Assembly (NCBI GenBank): GCA_914767885.1
Contig: CAJZBQ010000056.1
Span: 1,132,001-1,196,000, forward strand
Source of the DNA: Blepharisma stoltei
Taxonomy: Eukaryota > Ciliophora > Heterotrichea > Heterotrichida > Blepharismidae
DNA: 64,000 nucleotides
Direction: 5' to 3'
The notes beneath the pieces were generated by a model. It saw only the letters and a list, made by a program, of their open reading frames with translations. It made no database searches and was not told where the DNA came from. This document shows, in pieces, positions 11,875 through 23,935 of the stretch. Made by a program: the position numbers and the translations under genes. How positions within the stretch are numbered: the first letter of the stretch is position 1; each line of letters starts with the position of its first letter.

Positions 11875-12555
11875 ATGTGCTACCCTAATTAGACACTAAT
11901 TTTTAAAATAATTACTTCAAGTGTTTTAATTGGTATTTATAGGAGGGGTTATTAGGTTTTGAGGATAAACTTAATCTTAATTGACAGATGACCTTTACTA
12001 TTAAGTTTGGGCCCTCAAGCCTTCCACAGCTCCAGCATTGAGTGGGTGGACTATGGACTTCTGCAGCCCAGGAATTGTCGATGGGAAAATAGTTGATCCA
12101 GTGAGAAAACCTGGAGTCTATCTGGTGTTGGTGCCTCCCATAAGCAGCTACAAAAAACGCTTTAATTCAAGAGCCCAGCTGCAACCTTGTATTGCGATGA
12201 GATCCACCTTCGGTACTGAAGGGCATTGCAGGTTATATCTTTCCAACCATAGAAACTAAGCAAAGCCTATCCTGATATATAAGCCCTTACCGTTTTGTAT
12301 CTATAAGGTGAGAAAATCGCTTCAAGAATCTGTGCGCTTAAAAAACCATTTTATGTATTTTTTGAGTATAATAGTGCTATTAATCAGATAAAATCATAAA
12401 TATGGTTGCTAACAAAGAAATAGTTTTAAAAAACTTATATGGAAATTAAAACTTCTATTTATTTATCTATTTTAAGCTATGATTTTTATTAATTATCACT
12501 TTTATATGTTTAAAATTATTGCTTTTAATTCCAACAAAATCAAAAAATACCAATT
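11875..12555. other. Intergenic spacer with GC-richer block
   Basis: Between convergent genes. About 11995-12270 is clearly richer in GC than the flanks and contains a meaningless ORF (12038-12259). It resembles in composition the long eliminated segments at 351, 18514 and 48268, so it may be an eliminated repeat, but no coding frame is interrupted here to prove it. Confidence 0.4.
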
Positions 12556-14896
12556 TTATTCAGTTATAAAAGTTTCTGTTTTTATTTCCTCTTTATTTTC
12601 TTCTACTACTGTCGGTGAGACTATTTCTTTTTCTAGCGTAACAGTATTTTCAATAATCTCAATAGGAGCTTCTTCTACTATTTTTTGATTAATTGTCTCA
12701 AAATTTTCTTCAACAACGCTTTCGTAAATAGGATCTGAAAGTTTATATTTTAACAAATAATCCAAATTCGCCAATTGAGTTTTGGCTTCTGGTGATTCTA
12801 TTTCAGCATAATCATTGGTGAATACTTTTAGCGGCCTCACAGGTGGAGGGGTTTTTGATTGCTTTATTTTTTGAAATGGCACAAATTGGCTGCGTGAAGT
12901 AATATTCCTTGCTGCTGCTAAGCTAAAAGGGCTTCTTGGCTCTATAGTAGGGTGATAATAATTAGACTGGTATGATAATGCCATTGATTTTTTGCTTTTA
13001 TATTCGTCTTCAATCCTCTTCTGCCTGAGCTCGTTTTTCAGTCTTTCTAGCTCATTTATTGCGTCAATTCTTTCATTATTAGAGTTGCTTGCTTCTTGGC
13101 GTATTTTTGTAATGATTTCTCTTACTCCCCCCCCCTCCGTGAGCGAACAAAACCATTAGAAAAATCGCCATTTTTTGACCAAAAACCCACCCTCCGTGAG
13201 TGAACAAAAATTTTTTTAATAGAAAAAATTTTAATGGAAAAAAATTTTGATATATAAGTGATAATTAGTATAATGAAATCTAGAGCTAATTCTGTTTAAT
13301 TTTAAACAAATTGCGTTTTTAAAACATAAATTTTGCAAATTAAATTAATATTTGCTTCCCAATTTTTGCAAATTAGGATTTTTTTAAATTTCGAAAAAAA
13401 ATATTTTTTATAAAATTTATATATAATTTTTTTTTAAAAAAAAAAATTAACCCCCCTCCGTGAGCGAACAAAATTTTTTTGTTCGCTCACGGGGGGGGGG
13501 GGGGAGTTAGCGCGTTGTGCTGGCCTACTAGCTCACTTCGTGACTGTCATACTTCTAGTTCTCTTGGCTTTACATCATAAATTGTTTGCCTTTGGGGTTT
13601 GACTTCTTGATATTCTTTTGTCTGGAACTCCATTTTGGGCTTTTCAATTTCTCTTTCTTTCGGTGGTAGTGGTTCTTGAGAATAAATCTAATTATATATA
13701 AATATTATTATTTTAATTAATTTTTAAAAAAATAATTTCTTGAGAAAAAGGCTCACTAAATTCTGAATTTGTGTCTTCTCCTTTTTCAAATTTAATTTCT
13801 TTTTTATATTTATGCTCGAGCTCCTTTAGTTCTCTCATAATTTTAGCCTCTTCAATTTTTTCTTCAAGCAGTTTTCGCTGCTTTTGCTCTTCTTTTTGTC
13901 TCTGTCTTTCGAGAACTTGTTCTTGCAGCTCTTTTCTTCATTCGTCCTTTTGTTTTTGTTTATTATTTTGATAATCTTCATTTCGCAAAGGCTGTGGGCT
14001 ATTTCCATTGGATCTTGGGTTGTTTTGGTGCTGAGGCTCAGGTTGAGAATTCATGAAATTTCCTGGTCTTTTGGTCACAATATTACCGTTTTCGTCTCTA
14101 TTTGGAGCACCAGCGCCAGGCTTTCCAAATGGAAAATATTCTTCTGAGGGACGGTTATTGGGGAAGACAGGGTAATTTATTTTTGAAGGTTGCTCCTGGA
14201 AAGACACTTTTTGAGGAATATTTTGGGAAAAATAAAAATTTGAAGAATATTGGTCTTGGGCTGGAAAAGTTTTGTCAGGAGTCAGCCATGTAGGCTCAGG
14301 CTCTTTTGAAAAATTATTTGAAAACGACTGTTGCCGATATCCAAATCCATTCATAAAATTTTGAGTTGGGATATTCCCTTCACTGCGGGTAAAAGATTGC
14401 TGGATAGGGTATGGTATGGGGTATGGTCTTGGCTCTTTATTTATACCATATTAAATAATTTATAATTAAGAAATATTAAAAAAATTCTTTCTAATAAATC
14501 AATTACGACCATCTTTTTCTAATTCTAAAGTTGTATTTAATCCAAAAACATTAGTGTATCAGGCACATAAGTTTCTTCGTTTTCTGGAATCCGACCTTTC
14601 CTTGTTTTCTTTTGTGATTCTTGCATACTTTTCTGGAATTCTTTCTTATATTCTTCCTGCATCAGTTTTCTTCTTTGTTCTCAATCACTGGTCGGGTTAG
14701 TAAAAAAATTGTTTCTCTCTTGAGCTGTTTTCTGGGCTTTTTGCTGCACAGGTGATTCAACTGTAAGTGTAGGCTTTTCTTGGTTTGACTCTAAACTTAT
14801 ATTTGATTGCACTCTTTGAAATCTTATAGGTGGATCTATACTAGATTTTGAAGCATTTAAGTACCTTGCTATTGGCTCTAAAGAATATAAGCTCAT
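12556..14896 (-). CDS. Long coiled-coil protein, possibly basal body/axonemal (CSPP1-like features)
   Basis: Starts MSLYSLEPIARYL at 14896. Removing IES 14442-14551 (PDTL|NKEPRPY), the 64-bp interruption near 13680-13743 and the MITE 13123-13507 (HNAL|REIITKI) gives about 593 residues. Features in order: basic N terminus, Pro/Gln-rich region, the motif GAPNRDENGNIVT (a GxGAPxRDxxGxxVT pattern I recall from CSPP1-type spindle/cilium proteins), two Lys/Glu-rich coiled coils (KKELQEQVLERQRQKEEQK; RIDAINELERLKNELR), and an acidic C terminus. TGA as Trp joins pieces at three places. Function by analogy only. Confidence 0.65.
13123..13507 (+). mobile_element. MITE family A copy 1, IES in the coiled-coil gene (385 bp)
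   Basis: Intact element flanked by TTA (13122-13124, 13507-13509). Left end CTCCCCCCCCCTCCGTGAG, a second direct copy of CCTCCGTGAGTGAACAAA about 65 bp inside, an AT-rich body, then a terminal palindrome opening with TTAACCCCCC. Excision leaves HNAL|REIITKI in frame. No ORF inside, so non-autonomous. Confidence 0.93.
13680..13743. other. 64-bp interruption flanked by a 10-bp direct repeat, no usable TA pair of that length
   Basis: The direct repeat TTCTTGAGAA flanks a pure A/T insert. Deleting one repeat plus insert (64 bp) gives SEPFSQE|PLPPKE in frame. The repeat has no TA. The only frame-keeping TA pair would remove just 31 bp (13683-13713) and leave EIIFLKINY extra residues. Confidence 0.45.
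14442..14551. other. IES (110 bp)
   Basis: Separates the N-terminal exon-like block from the rest of the coiled-coil gene. Junction on the minus strand YVPDTL|NKEPRPYPIP, in frame, at TA 14442/14552. Confidence 0.65.
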
Positions 14897-15000
14897 TTAT
14901 CTTCTAAGATTAAATTTTATCTTTATTTAAAACAAGAAGATTTTAACAAAATAAACCTATCCTCTCTGCATATAACACAAAATTTAGTATAATTCTTAAT

Positions 15001-15600
15001 TTATTTCTTATACCTTTTATATAAAACGACTCCAGCCAATATAATCCCTGCTATAGTCAATCCTACCACCGCAATCTTTGGAATATTATACTTTTCTGCC
15101 CCTTCTTCTACAACAATCTTCTTTTCAGTAGCTATTTCAGGACCGAGAACAAGCTTCACATCTCTATTACACTCATCACGAATTTTCTTTATCACTTCAA
15201 TTTGTATATCAATTCCTTCATATGACGGATCTTCTCTCTTGATTTGTTTGAATAATAAAAGCGCATTGTTCAATTCTTGCTGGGCAATCAGGGCAATCCC
15301 CAAATAATACTTAAATTTTGTGTTGTGTGGGTAGGACTCTAAAGCATCTTCACATTCATCTTTGGCTGCGTCGTAGTATTTGTTGGCTATTAAGCAGGAG
15401 ACTAAGCTTGTCCTTATGCTTTCGTCCAATTCACTGAATTCTTTATTAAGCTCATCCTTTGGGATGTCAGGGATAAAATCAATGCAGTCGTAATATTTAG
15501 CAATGGCTGCTTCATAGTTATTATTCGTGGATAATTTATCAGCTTCTTCTTTTAATTTTTTTGCTTCATTTAAATTTTGCTGATCTTTTGTAAGTTCCAT
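15001..15600 (-). CDS. Tail-anchored TPR protein
   Basis: Uninterrupted 199-residue ORF. Residues about 10-140 form three TPR-like helix pairs (EEADKLSTNNNYEAAIAKY, LVSCLIANKYYDAAKDECEDAL, YYLGIALIAQQELNNALLLF). A single hydrophobic helix near the C terminus (about 174-193) is followed by the basic tail YKRYKK, typical of tail-anchored outer-mitochondrial or ER proteins. The layout recalls TOM-type or FKBP8-type receptors that dock chaperones through TPRs; which of these is unknown. Confidence 0.75.
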   Translation of the reverse strand: MELTKDQQNLNEAKKLKEEADKLSTNNNYEAAIAKYYDCIDFIPDIPKDELNKEFSELDESIRTSLVSCLIANKYYDAAKDECEDALESYPHNTKFKYYLGIALIAQQELNNALLLFKQIKREDPSYEGIDIQIEVIKKIRDECNRDVKLVLGPEIATEKKIVVEEGAEKYNIPKIAVVGLTIAGIILAGVVLYKRYKK

Positions 15601-15712
15601 TTACCCACTTATAAATGTATTAAAATTTATATTTAAAACATTAAATTTATTGTTTAAAAAATATTAGATTTTTGTTTTCTTTAAAAGTATTTAATTAAAA
15701 AAATTTTTGCTT

Positions 15713-16075
15713 TACTCCCCCCCCCCTCCGTGAGTGAACAAAACCATTAGAAAAATCCCTATTTTTTGCCCAAAAACCCACCCTCCGTGAGTCAACAAAA
15801 ATTTTTTTATGGAAAAAATATTTGATATATAAATGATAATTATTATAATGAAATCTAGAGCTAATTCTGTTTAATTTTAAACGAATTGCTTTTTTAAAAC
15901 ATAAATTTTATAAATCAAGTTAATATTTGCTTTCCAATTTTTGCGAATTAGGATTTTTTTAAGTTTCGAAAAAAAATATTTATTATAAAATTTATATATA
16001 AATTATTTTAAAAAAAAATTAACCCCCTTCCGTGAGTGAACAAAATTTTTTTGTTCACTCACGGAGGGGGGGAGT
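15713..16075 (+). mobile_element. MITE family A copy 2 (363 bp), intergenic
   Basis: Intact ends with TTA on both sides. It lies 22 bp upstream of the ATG at 16097, so in the germline it separates that gene from its upstream DNA. Same two-copy left end and palindromic right end as copy 1, with GTGAGTGAAC instead of GTGAGCGAAC in the terminal palindrome. Confidence 0.93.
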
Positions 16076-16096
16076 TAGAATATTTCTGAATATTAT

Positions 16097-17717
16097 ATGG
16101 AAATAAATATGATAGGGCCGAACAATTTTTTTTCACAGCCAATATTTAATCAAAAAAGTGAAACCAGTAAACTCAAAAAGAGGACAAACGGACGGAATTC
16201 GTCACAATTAGTTACAATGGCAAATCCATCAATGACGCTTGCATCTTATAAATATAAGGCAAAAAGCCTTAAAGGAGAAAAAAAACCATCCATTTGTCTC
16301 ACAAAAATTCCAATAAAACTCTCCAAATCTGCAGCCAATTCTGCAAGACCTCCACATCGAATGAGATATGTTCCAAAATCATCATGCATAGCAAAAATTA
16401 ATGAAAATGGCTCAGAAAATAGTTTTGAGTCGACGAATTCTTGCATATATAAAACTCAAAGTTCTTTTGCAAGATACCCAGATAAGAACGCGTCTGAAAC
16501 TTCTTCATTATCAGATGATAAATTTTCAAGTTTTTCTATATCAAATCTAAATATAGAAAATAAAATTAGTTTGACTTCCCTATCAATTATTTCACTTAAA
16601 GAAGAAATTTCTAGTGCAAAAGAGCTTTTCAAAGCTGAAATCGAGTGTATTAAAATTATATTAGATTAGATTAAAATTCTAGTAGGTATTCAGGGATTCT
16701 TTCAGCTTTTTTTTCTCCAATAACCAATAGCTTCGCTTTGGTACGAAGCGCTATCCTCACACACACATTCCTTTTACTTCTGACATCACCCAAAAAAAAT
16801 GTAACGAGGAGGTTTCTCAGCCTCCCGTCTTCTGGGTCGCACCAAACGACAAAGATTCCCAACATCCGACAGGGCTCAACTTATGGGTTGCCGTATTTTC
16901 CACATGGTTAGTCTGAGCTGTACCACAGGCTCAGTAATGCTCCTGTAGAGTGCTGAAGGACATTGGATCAGTAGGTATGTCTGTAAGCCAGGAAAAAATG
17001 CTTACTCCCCCCCCCCCCTCCGTGAGCGAACAAAACCATTAGAAAAATCGCCATTTTTTGACCAAAAACCCACCCTCCGTGAGTGAACAAAATTTTTTTA
17101 ATAGAAAAAATTTTAATGGAAAAAAAATTTGGATATATAAGTGATAATTAGTATAATGAAATCTAGAGCTAATTCTGTTTAATTTTAAACAAATTGCGTT
17201 TTAAAACATAAATTTTGCAAATTAAATTAATATTTGCTTCCCCAATTTTTGCAAATTAGGATTTTTTTTAAATTTCGAAAAAAATATTTTTTATAAAATT
17301 TATATATATAATTTTTTTTTAAAAAAAAAAATTAACCCCCCTCCGTGAGCGAACAAAATTTTTTTTGTTCGCTCACGGAGGGGGGGGGGGAGTTAGGGCA
17401 GCCTGTGAACGAAAAAGCCCACCCTGGAGAACTAACACAATGTGCTATCTTCTCTAGATTCAGATCAACTCACAGGCTGCCACGCCAGATCATCATTTTA
17501 ATAATTCTAGTGTATTAAAGAAGATATCAAAAAAATTAAGGCTGAATTTATAAATAAATCTTTTGAGGATGAAAGTGAAATAAAAAATAGTTATATTAAA
17601 AAAATCAAAAAAAATGATAAAAAAATAGAAATGCTTGAATACGAAAATAAGCTACTTAAAGCAAAGCTCAAGCAGAAAGATTTACTTTATGTGAGAGAAT
17701 TGAGATGCAAAATATAA
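16097..17717 (+). CDS. Unknown Ser-rich / coiled-coil protein, 251 residues
   Basis: Begins MEINMIGPNNFF. The first 183 residues are basic and Ser-rich. Removal of the 865-bp IES 16648-17512 joins IEC|IKEDIKKIKAEF and adds a Lys-rich coiled coil ending in RCKI and TAA at 17715. Length is divisible by three and the coiled coil is continuous across the junction (KEEISSAKELFKAEIECIKE). No family recognised. The gene is bracketed by MITE copies 2 and 4 and holds copy 3 inside its IES. Confidence 0.6.
16648..17512. other. Composite IES (865 bp) with nested MITE
   Basis: Flanked by an 11-bp direct repeat AGTGTATTAAA that contains the TA used for excision. The outer segment is GC-richer (about 16670-17000 and 17396-17500) and carries an inverted repeat GGCAGCCTGTGA / TCACAGGCTGCC around the right part. 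MITE copy 3 is inserted within it. Confidence 0.75.
17003..17393 (+). mobile_element. MITE family A copy 3 (391 bp), nested in an IES
   Basis: Very close to copy 1 in sequence, including the inner GTGAGTGAAC versus outer GTGAGCGAAC difference. TTA flanks on both sides. Being inside another eliminated segment, its own excision need not be precise. Confidence 0.93.
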
Positions 17718-17880
17718 ATGAATATTAAATATGGAAACAATGAAAATTTAATCAAAATAAATGGAAAGTGAGTACTTAAAGTATTTTCCTTGCTGCTGAT
17801 TAAATATAATTATTCTAATTTTCTTTTTCTTTTAAACTGATTTTTTATATCATAATATTTAACAAAAGCTTAAAATTTTG

Positions 17881-19474
<1,594 letters not shown>

Positions 19475-19696
19475 TTAAATTTTAACAAAAAATTTTTAAA
19501 AAAATTTGTATGTTATAAATCTTAGCACAGTGATCAATTTTTGTTTTCCTCAGAAAAATATTCAAGCATAAATGAAGCTTTTTACTTAATGTAAAATTTA
19601 AAATTAATGATCATTTTTTTATGCTGTTTTAAATAAGTATAATAAAAAAAAACTATTATTGCGGCTAATAACTTTTAAATATATAAATGTCAAAGG

Positions 19697-21407
19697 TTAT
19701 TCTGTATTGTTTATCATAAAATAGCTTGATATATGGTAATTTACTTGAGATTTAGCTTCTCTTCGTACCCAAAGCCTATAGACTATTAGAAAGAAAATTA
19801 TTATTGATATCACAATAACCGTAATAGCAAGAGCCATTCATCCTTCTATTACATATTTTTCTGATATTTCTTTTTCAGGAATTAGACATAGATCAGGTTT
19901 CGATTCTTCATTGAAGCCTTCACATAATGCATTCTTAATACCTAAAATATCCCAGTCGCCTCTATATGTAATATTGTTTACTATAAGTGCAGGAAAGTAT
20001 ATTAAATCTAATTTACCTCACTCAAGTTTCTCTTTACTCAATAAAAAGTTATCATCAATCATTGGTCTATTTTTGTCAAAACTGTCTTCCATGCATTTAG
20101 CCCTCCATTTAATTAGCATTGTCGATTTAATGTTAAATAATGATTTTTAAAAAATTTATAAAAGAAATAATAAAAATCAACTAATTTAATATTTATAAAT
20201 GTTTTAGTCCAATATCCTATTTTTTTTGTTTTTATTATTGAATGAGTTAGTGATATTTTTCCTATTAAGATTCACAGCACTCATAAGCGCATCTGAGCAT
20301 TTATCAGAGAAATCATTTGGACACATTTCATAGCGTTTTTTCATATATCTATACCATAATTTGTAGTCTTTATACAGCCTAAAAATACAAATCTGTCGCA
20401 AGTCTTCTGTAACTACATCTCGTCCTGTAAAAGGACCAGAAAAATCAGGATCTCGAGCACAGTATCTTCCTCCGCTTAAGCAGTCTGGATGTGGCTCTTG
20501 GTATCCTCTATACTTGCATTTATAACACGAAAAATGAGCATAATGAGGCACAAAACTAGCCTGCTTTTCACTTAATTTAATTGCAGTGTCATAAAATTCA
20601 TAAATAAATCTTGAAAATTGCAAATCTCCAGAAGACATTCATATTGTGTAATTTATTTTTCTATTAACTATTGGCTCAATTTTTTCAAAGGTCAAAGACA
20701 AAATGACTTCATAGCTGCTGTCATTTGTGTATTTTTTAATTAAATTTCCATCATCTCCAGAAATAATGTAAATAGGAATCTCTTTGTTAATTTTTGACTC
20801 ATTTTCAATAGAGACAGCATAATCTGATTGTTCAATGCTTTCATCTGATATAATTAAAGCAGCTGCTCCAGCACTGTGAGCATTTCGAGCTTGAACTGCA
20901 ATTGAGCATTCACTGCTGTCTACTAGCAAAAAATAGGCATTGCTAGCTTCTATATGGCTTATGCACCATAATAGATAGCTATGGCCAAGCAGCACACCTA
21001 AAAAAAAAATGGTCAAGGGTACTTTGCTTATACTCTGATTAGGGCATTTTAAAACCATAAACGGAAATTTATCATTTTAGTTATGCTTTTCACAAAAATT
21101 GACAGGTAAAATTTATTATAAAAATTTAAAATAGATGATCAATAATGATCTATTAAAATTTAGGGGCTATATCATAATTTGATATGAGGGAATAATTAAA
21201 GCTGCAAGTTCCATTAATATAAGGATAATAAATAACTTTTCCGTTCATTATAGAGCCAATAGGTAAATTTGTAAGGCCTGCTTGCTTGAATTTAACTCCA
21301 TGGTTAGAGTAGCGGTTTTCTATTTCAGATTTCAATTCTTCAGGAGAATAAATAAAAATTTTTGTGTAAATAAGAGAAAACAAGGCTGAAAAGATAATTT
21401 TTGACAT
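19697..21407 (-). CDS. Vacuolar sorting receptor (VSR/BP-80 type)
   Basis: Start MSKIIFSALFSLIYTKIFIYS is a signal peptide. After removing IES 20951-21167 (NYDI|EASNAYFLLVD) and 20128-20235 (NSFN|KSTMLIK) the protein has 461 residues: a protease-associated (PA) domain (FLLVDSSECSIAVQARNAHSAGAAALIISD), the VSR central Cys-rich region (GRYCARDPDFSGPFTGRDVVTEDLRQICIF and CYKCKY), a thioredoxin-like lumenal part (FPALIVNNITYRGDWDILGIKNALC), one transmembrane helix and a short cytosolic tail. VSRs carry soluble hydrolases from the Golgi to lytic compartments. An acid phosphatase gene lies next upstream, a possible cargo type. TGA joins two halves at about 20637. Confidence 0.88.
20128..20235. other. 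IES (108 bp)
   Basis: AT-rich, stops in all frames. Junction TNSFN|KSTMLIKW in the sorting receptor at TA 20128/20236. Confidence 0.7.
20951..21167. other. IES (217 bp)
   Basis: Flanked by TATAT on both sides. Removal restores the start of the PA domain (NYDI|EASNAYF). Contains a false in-frame ATG (21058). Confidence 0.8.
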
Positions 21408-22217
21408 TTTATTTAATAAGAATTTTGATAAATAAGATCCCTATGCTCATAAAAATAATATAACTAAATATATCCTTGATAACGCCCCACTTTGATCGCA
21501 AAAATCGTTATATAGCCTAAGTCAAGATTCGTTCCTTCAATGATAGCCTTTTAATGTGCTTCTCGCCGCTATATGGAAGGAGTAAACCCTGGTAGTCATC
21601 TGGTGACGAATCTTTGACTAGATATTAGTTATCAAAATGATTTGTGGGCTACGGTTCTTTACCTACCTGCTACAGAAGGCATAATTTCTTATTTCCTGAA
21701 TATCACTCTTCCAAAGGTGGCTGACAGAATATATCTGTCTCATCTTTATTATCTCAATAGCACCCAATAGCACACTGATAAGGAGTCTTCTAACCTGAGC
21801 GACAGTGAAAGCCCGCTCCACTAGGAGACCGTGATCTAGATAGCTGATACTCGGTAGTCTAGCAAGCAGGAGCGCTAGCAAAAGAGCACAAAGGGCATCA
21901 AACCTGGAAACCCTAACTTCTTAATCTATGCTCATTGACTCTGCGGATTATACTTTTTGTATTTATTAATTTCTTCAATAGTAGCTAAATGGTATTTAAT
22001 TATCATCCTTTTTAAGATCTTTATTGGAATTGTAGGTTTTTTATTTTGGTATATTAAGATTTAGAAAAATACTCCAAAAGCTTATTTTTTTAATTAATTT
22101 TATTAATAAATAATACAAAATATAAAAATTCTACTTTTCTATAAAAAATTATTTCGAAATAGCTATTAGAGCACATAAAAATACACTAAGGGCAACTATT
22201 GATGTTTATTTACAGTT
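21408..22217. other. Spacer with a probable 485-bp IES and a possible membrane-peptide ORF
   Basis: A GC-richer segment (21442-21926) is flanked by the 10-bp direct repeat CTATGCTCAT and looks like the other long eliminated segments. Just after it, a plus-strand frame with TGA as Trp encodes a hydrophobic stretch (LYLLISSIVAKW, then FKIFIGIVGFLFWYIK) ending at about 22062. No start codon is evident, so I do not call a gene. Confidence 0.4.
21442..21926. other. Probable IES (485 bp) flanked by CTATGCTCAT
   Basis: The 10-bp exact direct repeat contains one TA. Composition changes sharply at both ends. No conserved gene spans it, so excision is inferred from resemblance to 18514-18953 and 16648-17512. 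Confidence 0.5.
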
Positions 22218-22400
22218 TTATTTGAGCTTCATGTAGAAAAGTAAACATATATTTGCTTTCGAATAGCCTGAGATTGTTTTTATAAATTCATGAAAGAATA
22301 TTTTAATATGGTTATCTTTTAAACTGAGTTTCACAATATTTACTAGAAATATAATAATGAGTGCTGAAATGATTGCGCTGAATACTCTTATATCCACCAT
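22218..22400 (-). CDS. Small hydrophobic ORF, 60 residues, uncertain
   Basis: MVDIRVFSAIISALIIIFLVNIV at the start forms one transmembrane helix, followed by a Lys-rich segment. It lies 100 bp downstream of the acid phosphatase stop. It may be a micropeptide gene, an exon of an IES-broken gene, or chance. Confidence 0.25.
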   Translation of the reverse strand: MVDIRVFSAIISALIIIFLVNIVKLSLKDNHIKIFFHEFIKTISGYSKANICLLFYMKLK

Positions 22401-22501
22401 ACTGGGCTATGAAGTATCTGTTCAAGAGAAAAAGTTGATTACTATCTAAATTCAAAATAATATTTAATATTATTGCCTTTGCATTTCTTCAAAAAACCAA
22501 A

Positions 22502-23599
22502 TTATCCTATTTGTTTAATTTGGCATGCTAATTCTATATCATTAATAGTCTTTTTCTCTAAGATTTGTATAAACTCAGCTACAGGGCAACTTTCTTTGCT
22601 GCAATCCGGTAATTTTAACAATTTATCATTATAAATAATCTTAGCTTCCCTCTCACTATAAACTTCAAATATTAAGCTCGACGCAAATGGTGGACACTCT
22701 TCTTGAACCAAATTAAGGCATGATAAAAATCCTGCCAAAGTTGTGTCATGAGCCGAATAGTAAGCATATTTATAACCCCTCGAATCAAACGCTTCATTAA
22801 TCCTAATAATTAAATCTTTAAAAAATTGGCTGCAAACCAATATTTGAGCTTCTTCATTTGAATATGGCACAAAAAATTTTTTAAAGCCTTGCACTTTGGT
22901 TAATGACTTATGATGTTCCATGGTCAAATTATATGGTAATATATTCCCTTCAAATAAATCGCAGCTTAACGATGACCCTAGCTGAGAAGCAGATTTTATT
23001 GAATTTATAGTTAAATTTACAGCTGAGCTGACTTCATCAAACAAAGGTTTCAATTCATTTTCTTTGCTTTTATAGCTATCACTTTTCAATATGCTTTGAT
23101 ATATTTGTTCTACACGTGGACATATTATTTCGTCATAGCCTCTTAAGATATGGTCTTCTTGCTCTAGAAGTACATTAATTTTCAACATTTCATGGTTGCA
23201 AGCTGCCAAATTTGGGAAAAAATAAGAAAATTCTGAATTTTGATCCTGCATGATTTTCCTAGAAAAATTAGGGTAAATTCCGAGCATATGATAATAAGCG
23301 CTGGTTCTTGTCCTTTCTTTATTCGAAGAACAAGCGTAAATCTCTGAGGAATTATAGTAAAAATTCAATAGTTGGAGATCTTCTACATACTTTTTTCTAA
23401 TTTTATTGCCTAAAAGAAAATGCTGCTTTTTTCCTTTATGAGTTAATTGTCCACGATCATAATTTCTTCAAAAAGGTGTGTGAAAATTGAATACTTTTAG
23501 AGGAGCTCTTGCTCCATGCCTTGTTATCTCAGCTACAAAGATCAGTTTTGGGAAGGTGAGCCAAAATAAAAGGAATAAAATCAAAGAAAGTCAAGTCAT
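22502..23599 (-). CDS. Histidine acid phosphatase, secreted/lysosomal type
   Basis: Uninterrupted 365-residue gene once TGA is read as Trp; the start MTWLSLILFLLFWLTF is a signal peptide. The catalytic RHG motif appears as ITRHGARAPL and the proton-donor HD motif as YYSAHDTTLAG, both in the order and spacing of clade-2 histidine acid phosphatases (lysosomal/prostatic type). Several Cys residues near the C terminus may form disulfides. It hydrolyses phosphomonoesters at acidic pH, in lysosome-like vacuoles or outside the cell. Located about 1.1 kb upstream of a vacuolar sorting receptor on the same strand. Confidence 0.88.
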
Positions 23600-23731
23600 T
23601 TTAGAGAGAAAAAATAATTATAATTGCTAGTAATCAGCTTGGCTGTGATATCAGATTGAAGAATGATTATAAAATATTGATTAAAATTAAGCTAAATAAA
23701 TTCTTTGCAATTTTTCAAAAGCGATAAAAAA

Positions 23732-23805
23732 TGCCGTGACCCGGGATTGAACCGGGGACCTTAAGATCTTCAGTCTTACGCTACTCCCAGCTGAGCTACC
23801 ACGGC
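23732..23805 (-). tRNA. tRNA-Phe (GAA)
   Basis: The minus strand folds as a cloverleaf: acceptor GCCGTGG/TCACGGC, anticodon stem TAAGA/TCTTA with loop CTGAAGA, and T arm GGTTCAATCC. No intron. Confidence 0.93.
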
Positions 23806-23935
23806 GCAGAATATTTTAATTAATTACATATACATATCCAAAAAAAAACAATGATTCCTAATAGCTTTCTTTCAATAGTAAAACAATATCTAGTTTTTAT
23901 AGTTTATCATAATTATAATACAAATTTAACTTCGT

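Noticed and set aside
13123-13507. Terminal palindromes of the MITEs as transcription terminators or CRISPR-like repeats
   Set aside because: They recur only as ends of defined mobile elements, without spacers or regular arrays, and are removed from the somatic genome.
20639-21058. Separate gene starting at 21058 (MVLKCPNQ)
   Set aside because: The first 40 codons lie in an IES; the conserved PA-domain sequence joins to the signal-peptide ORF at 21153-21407.
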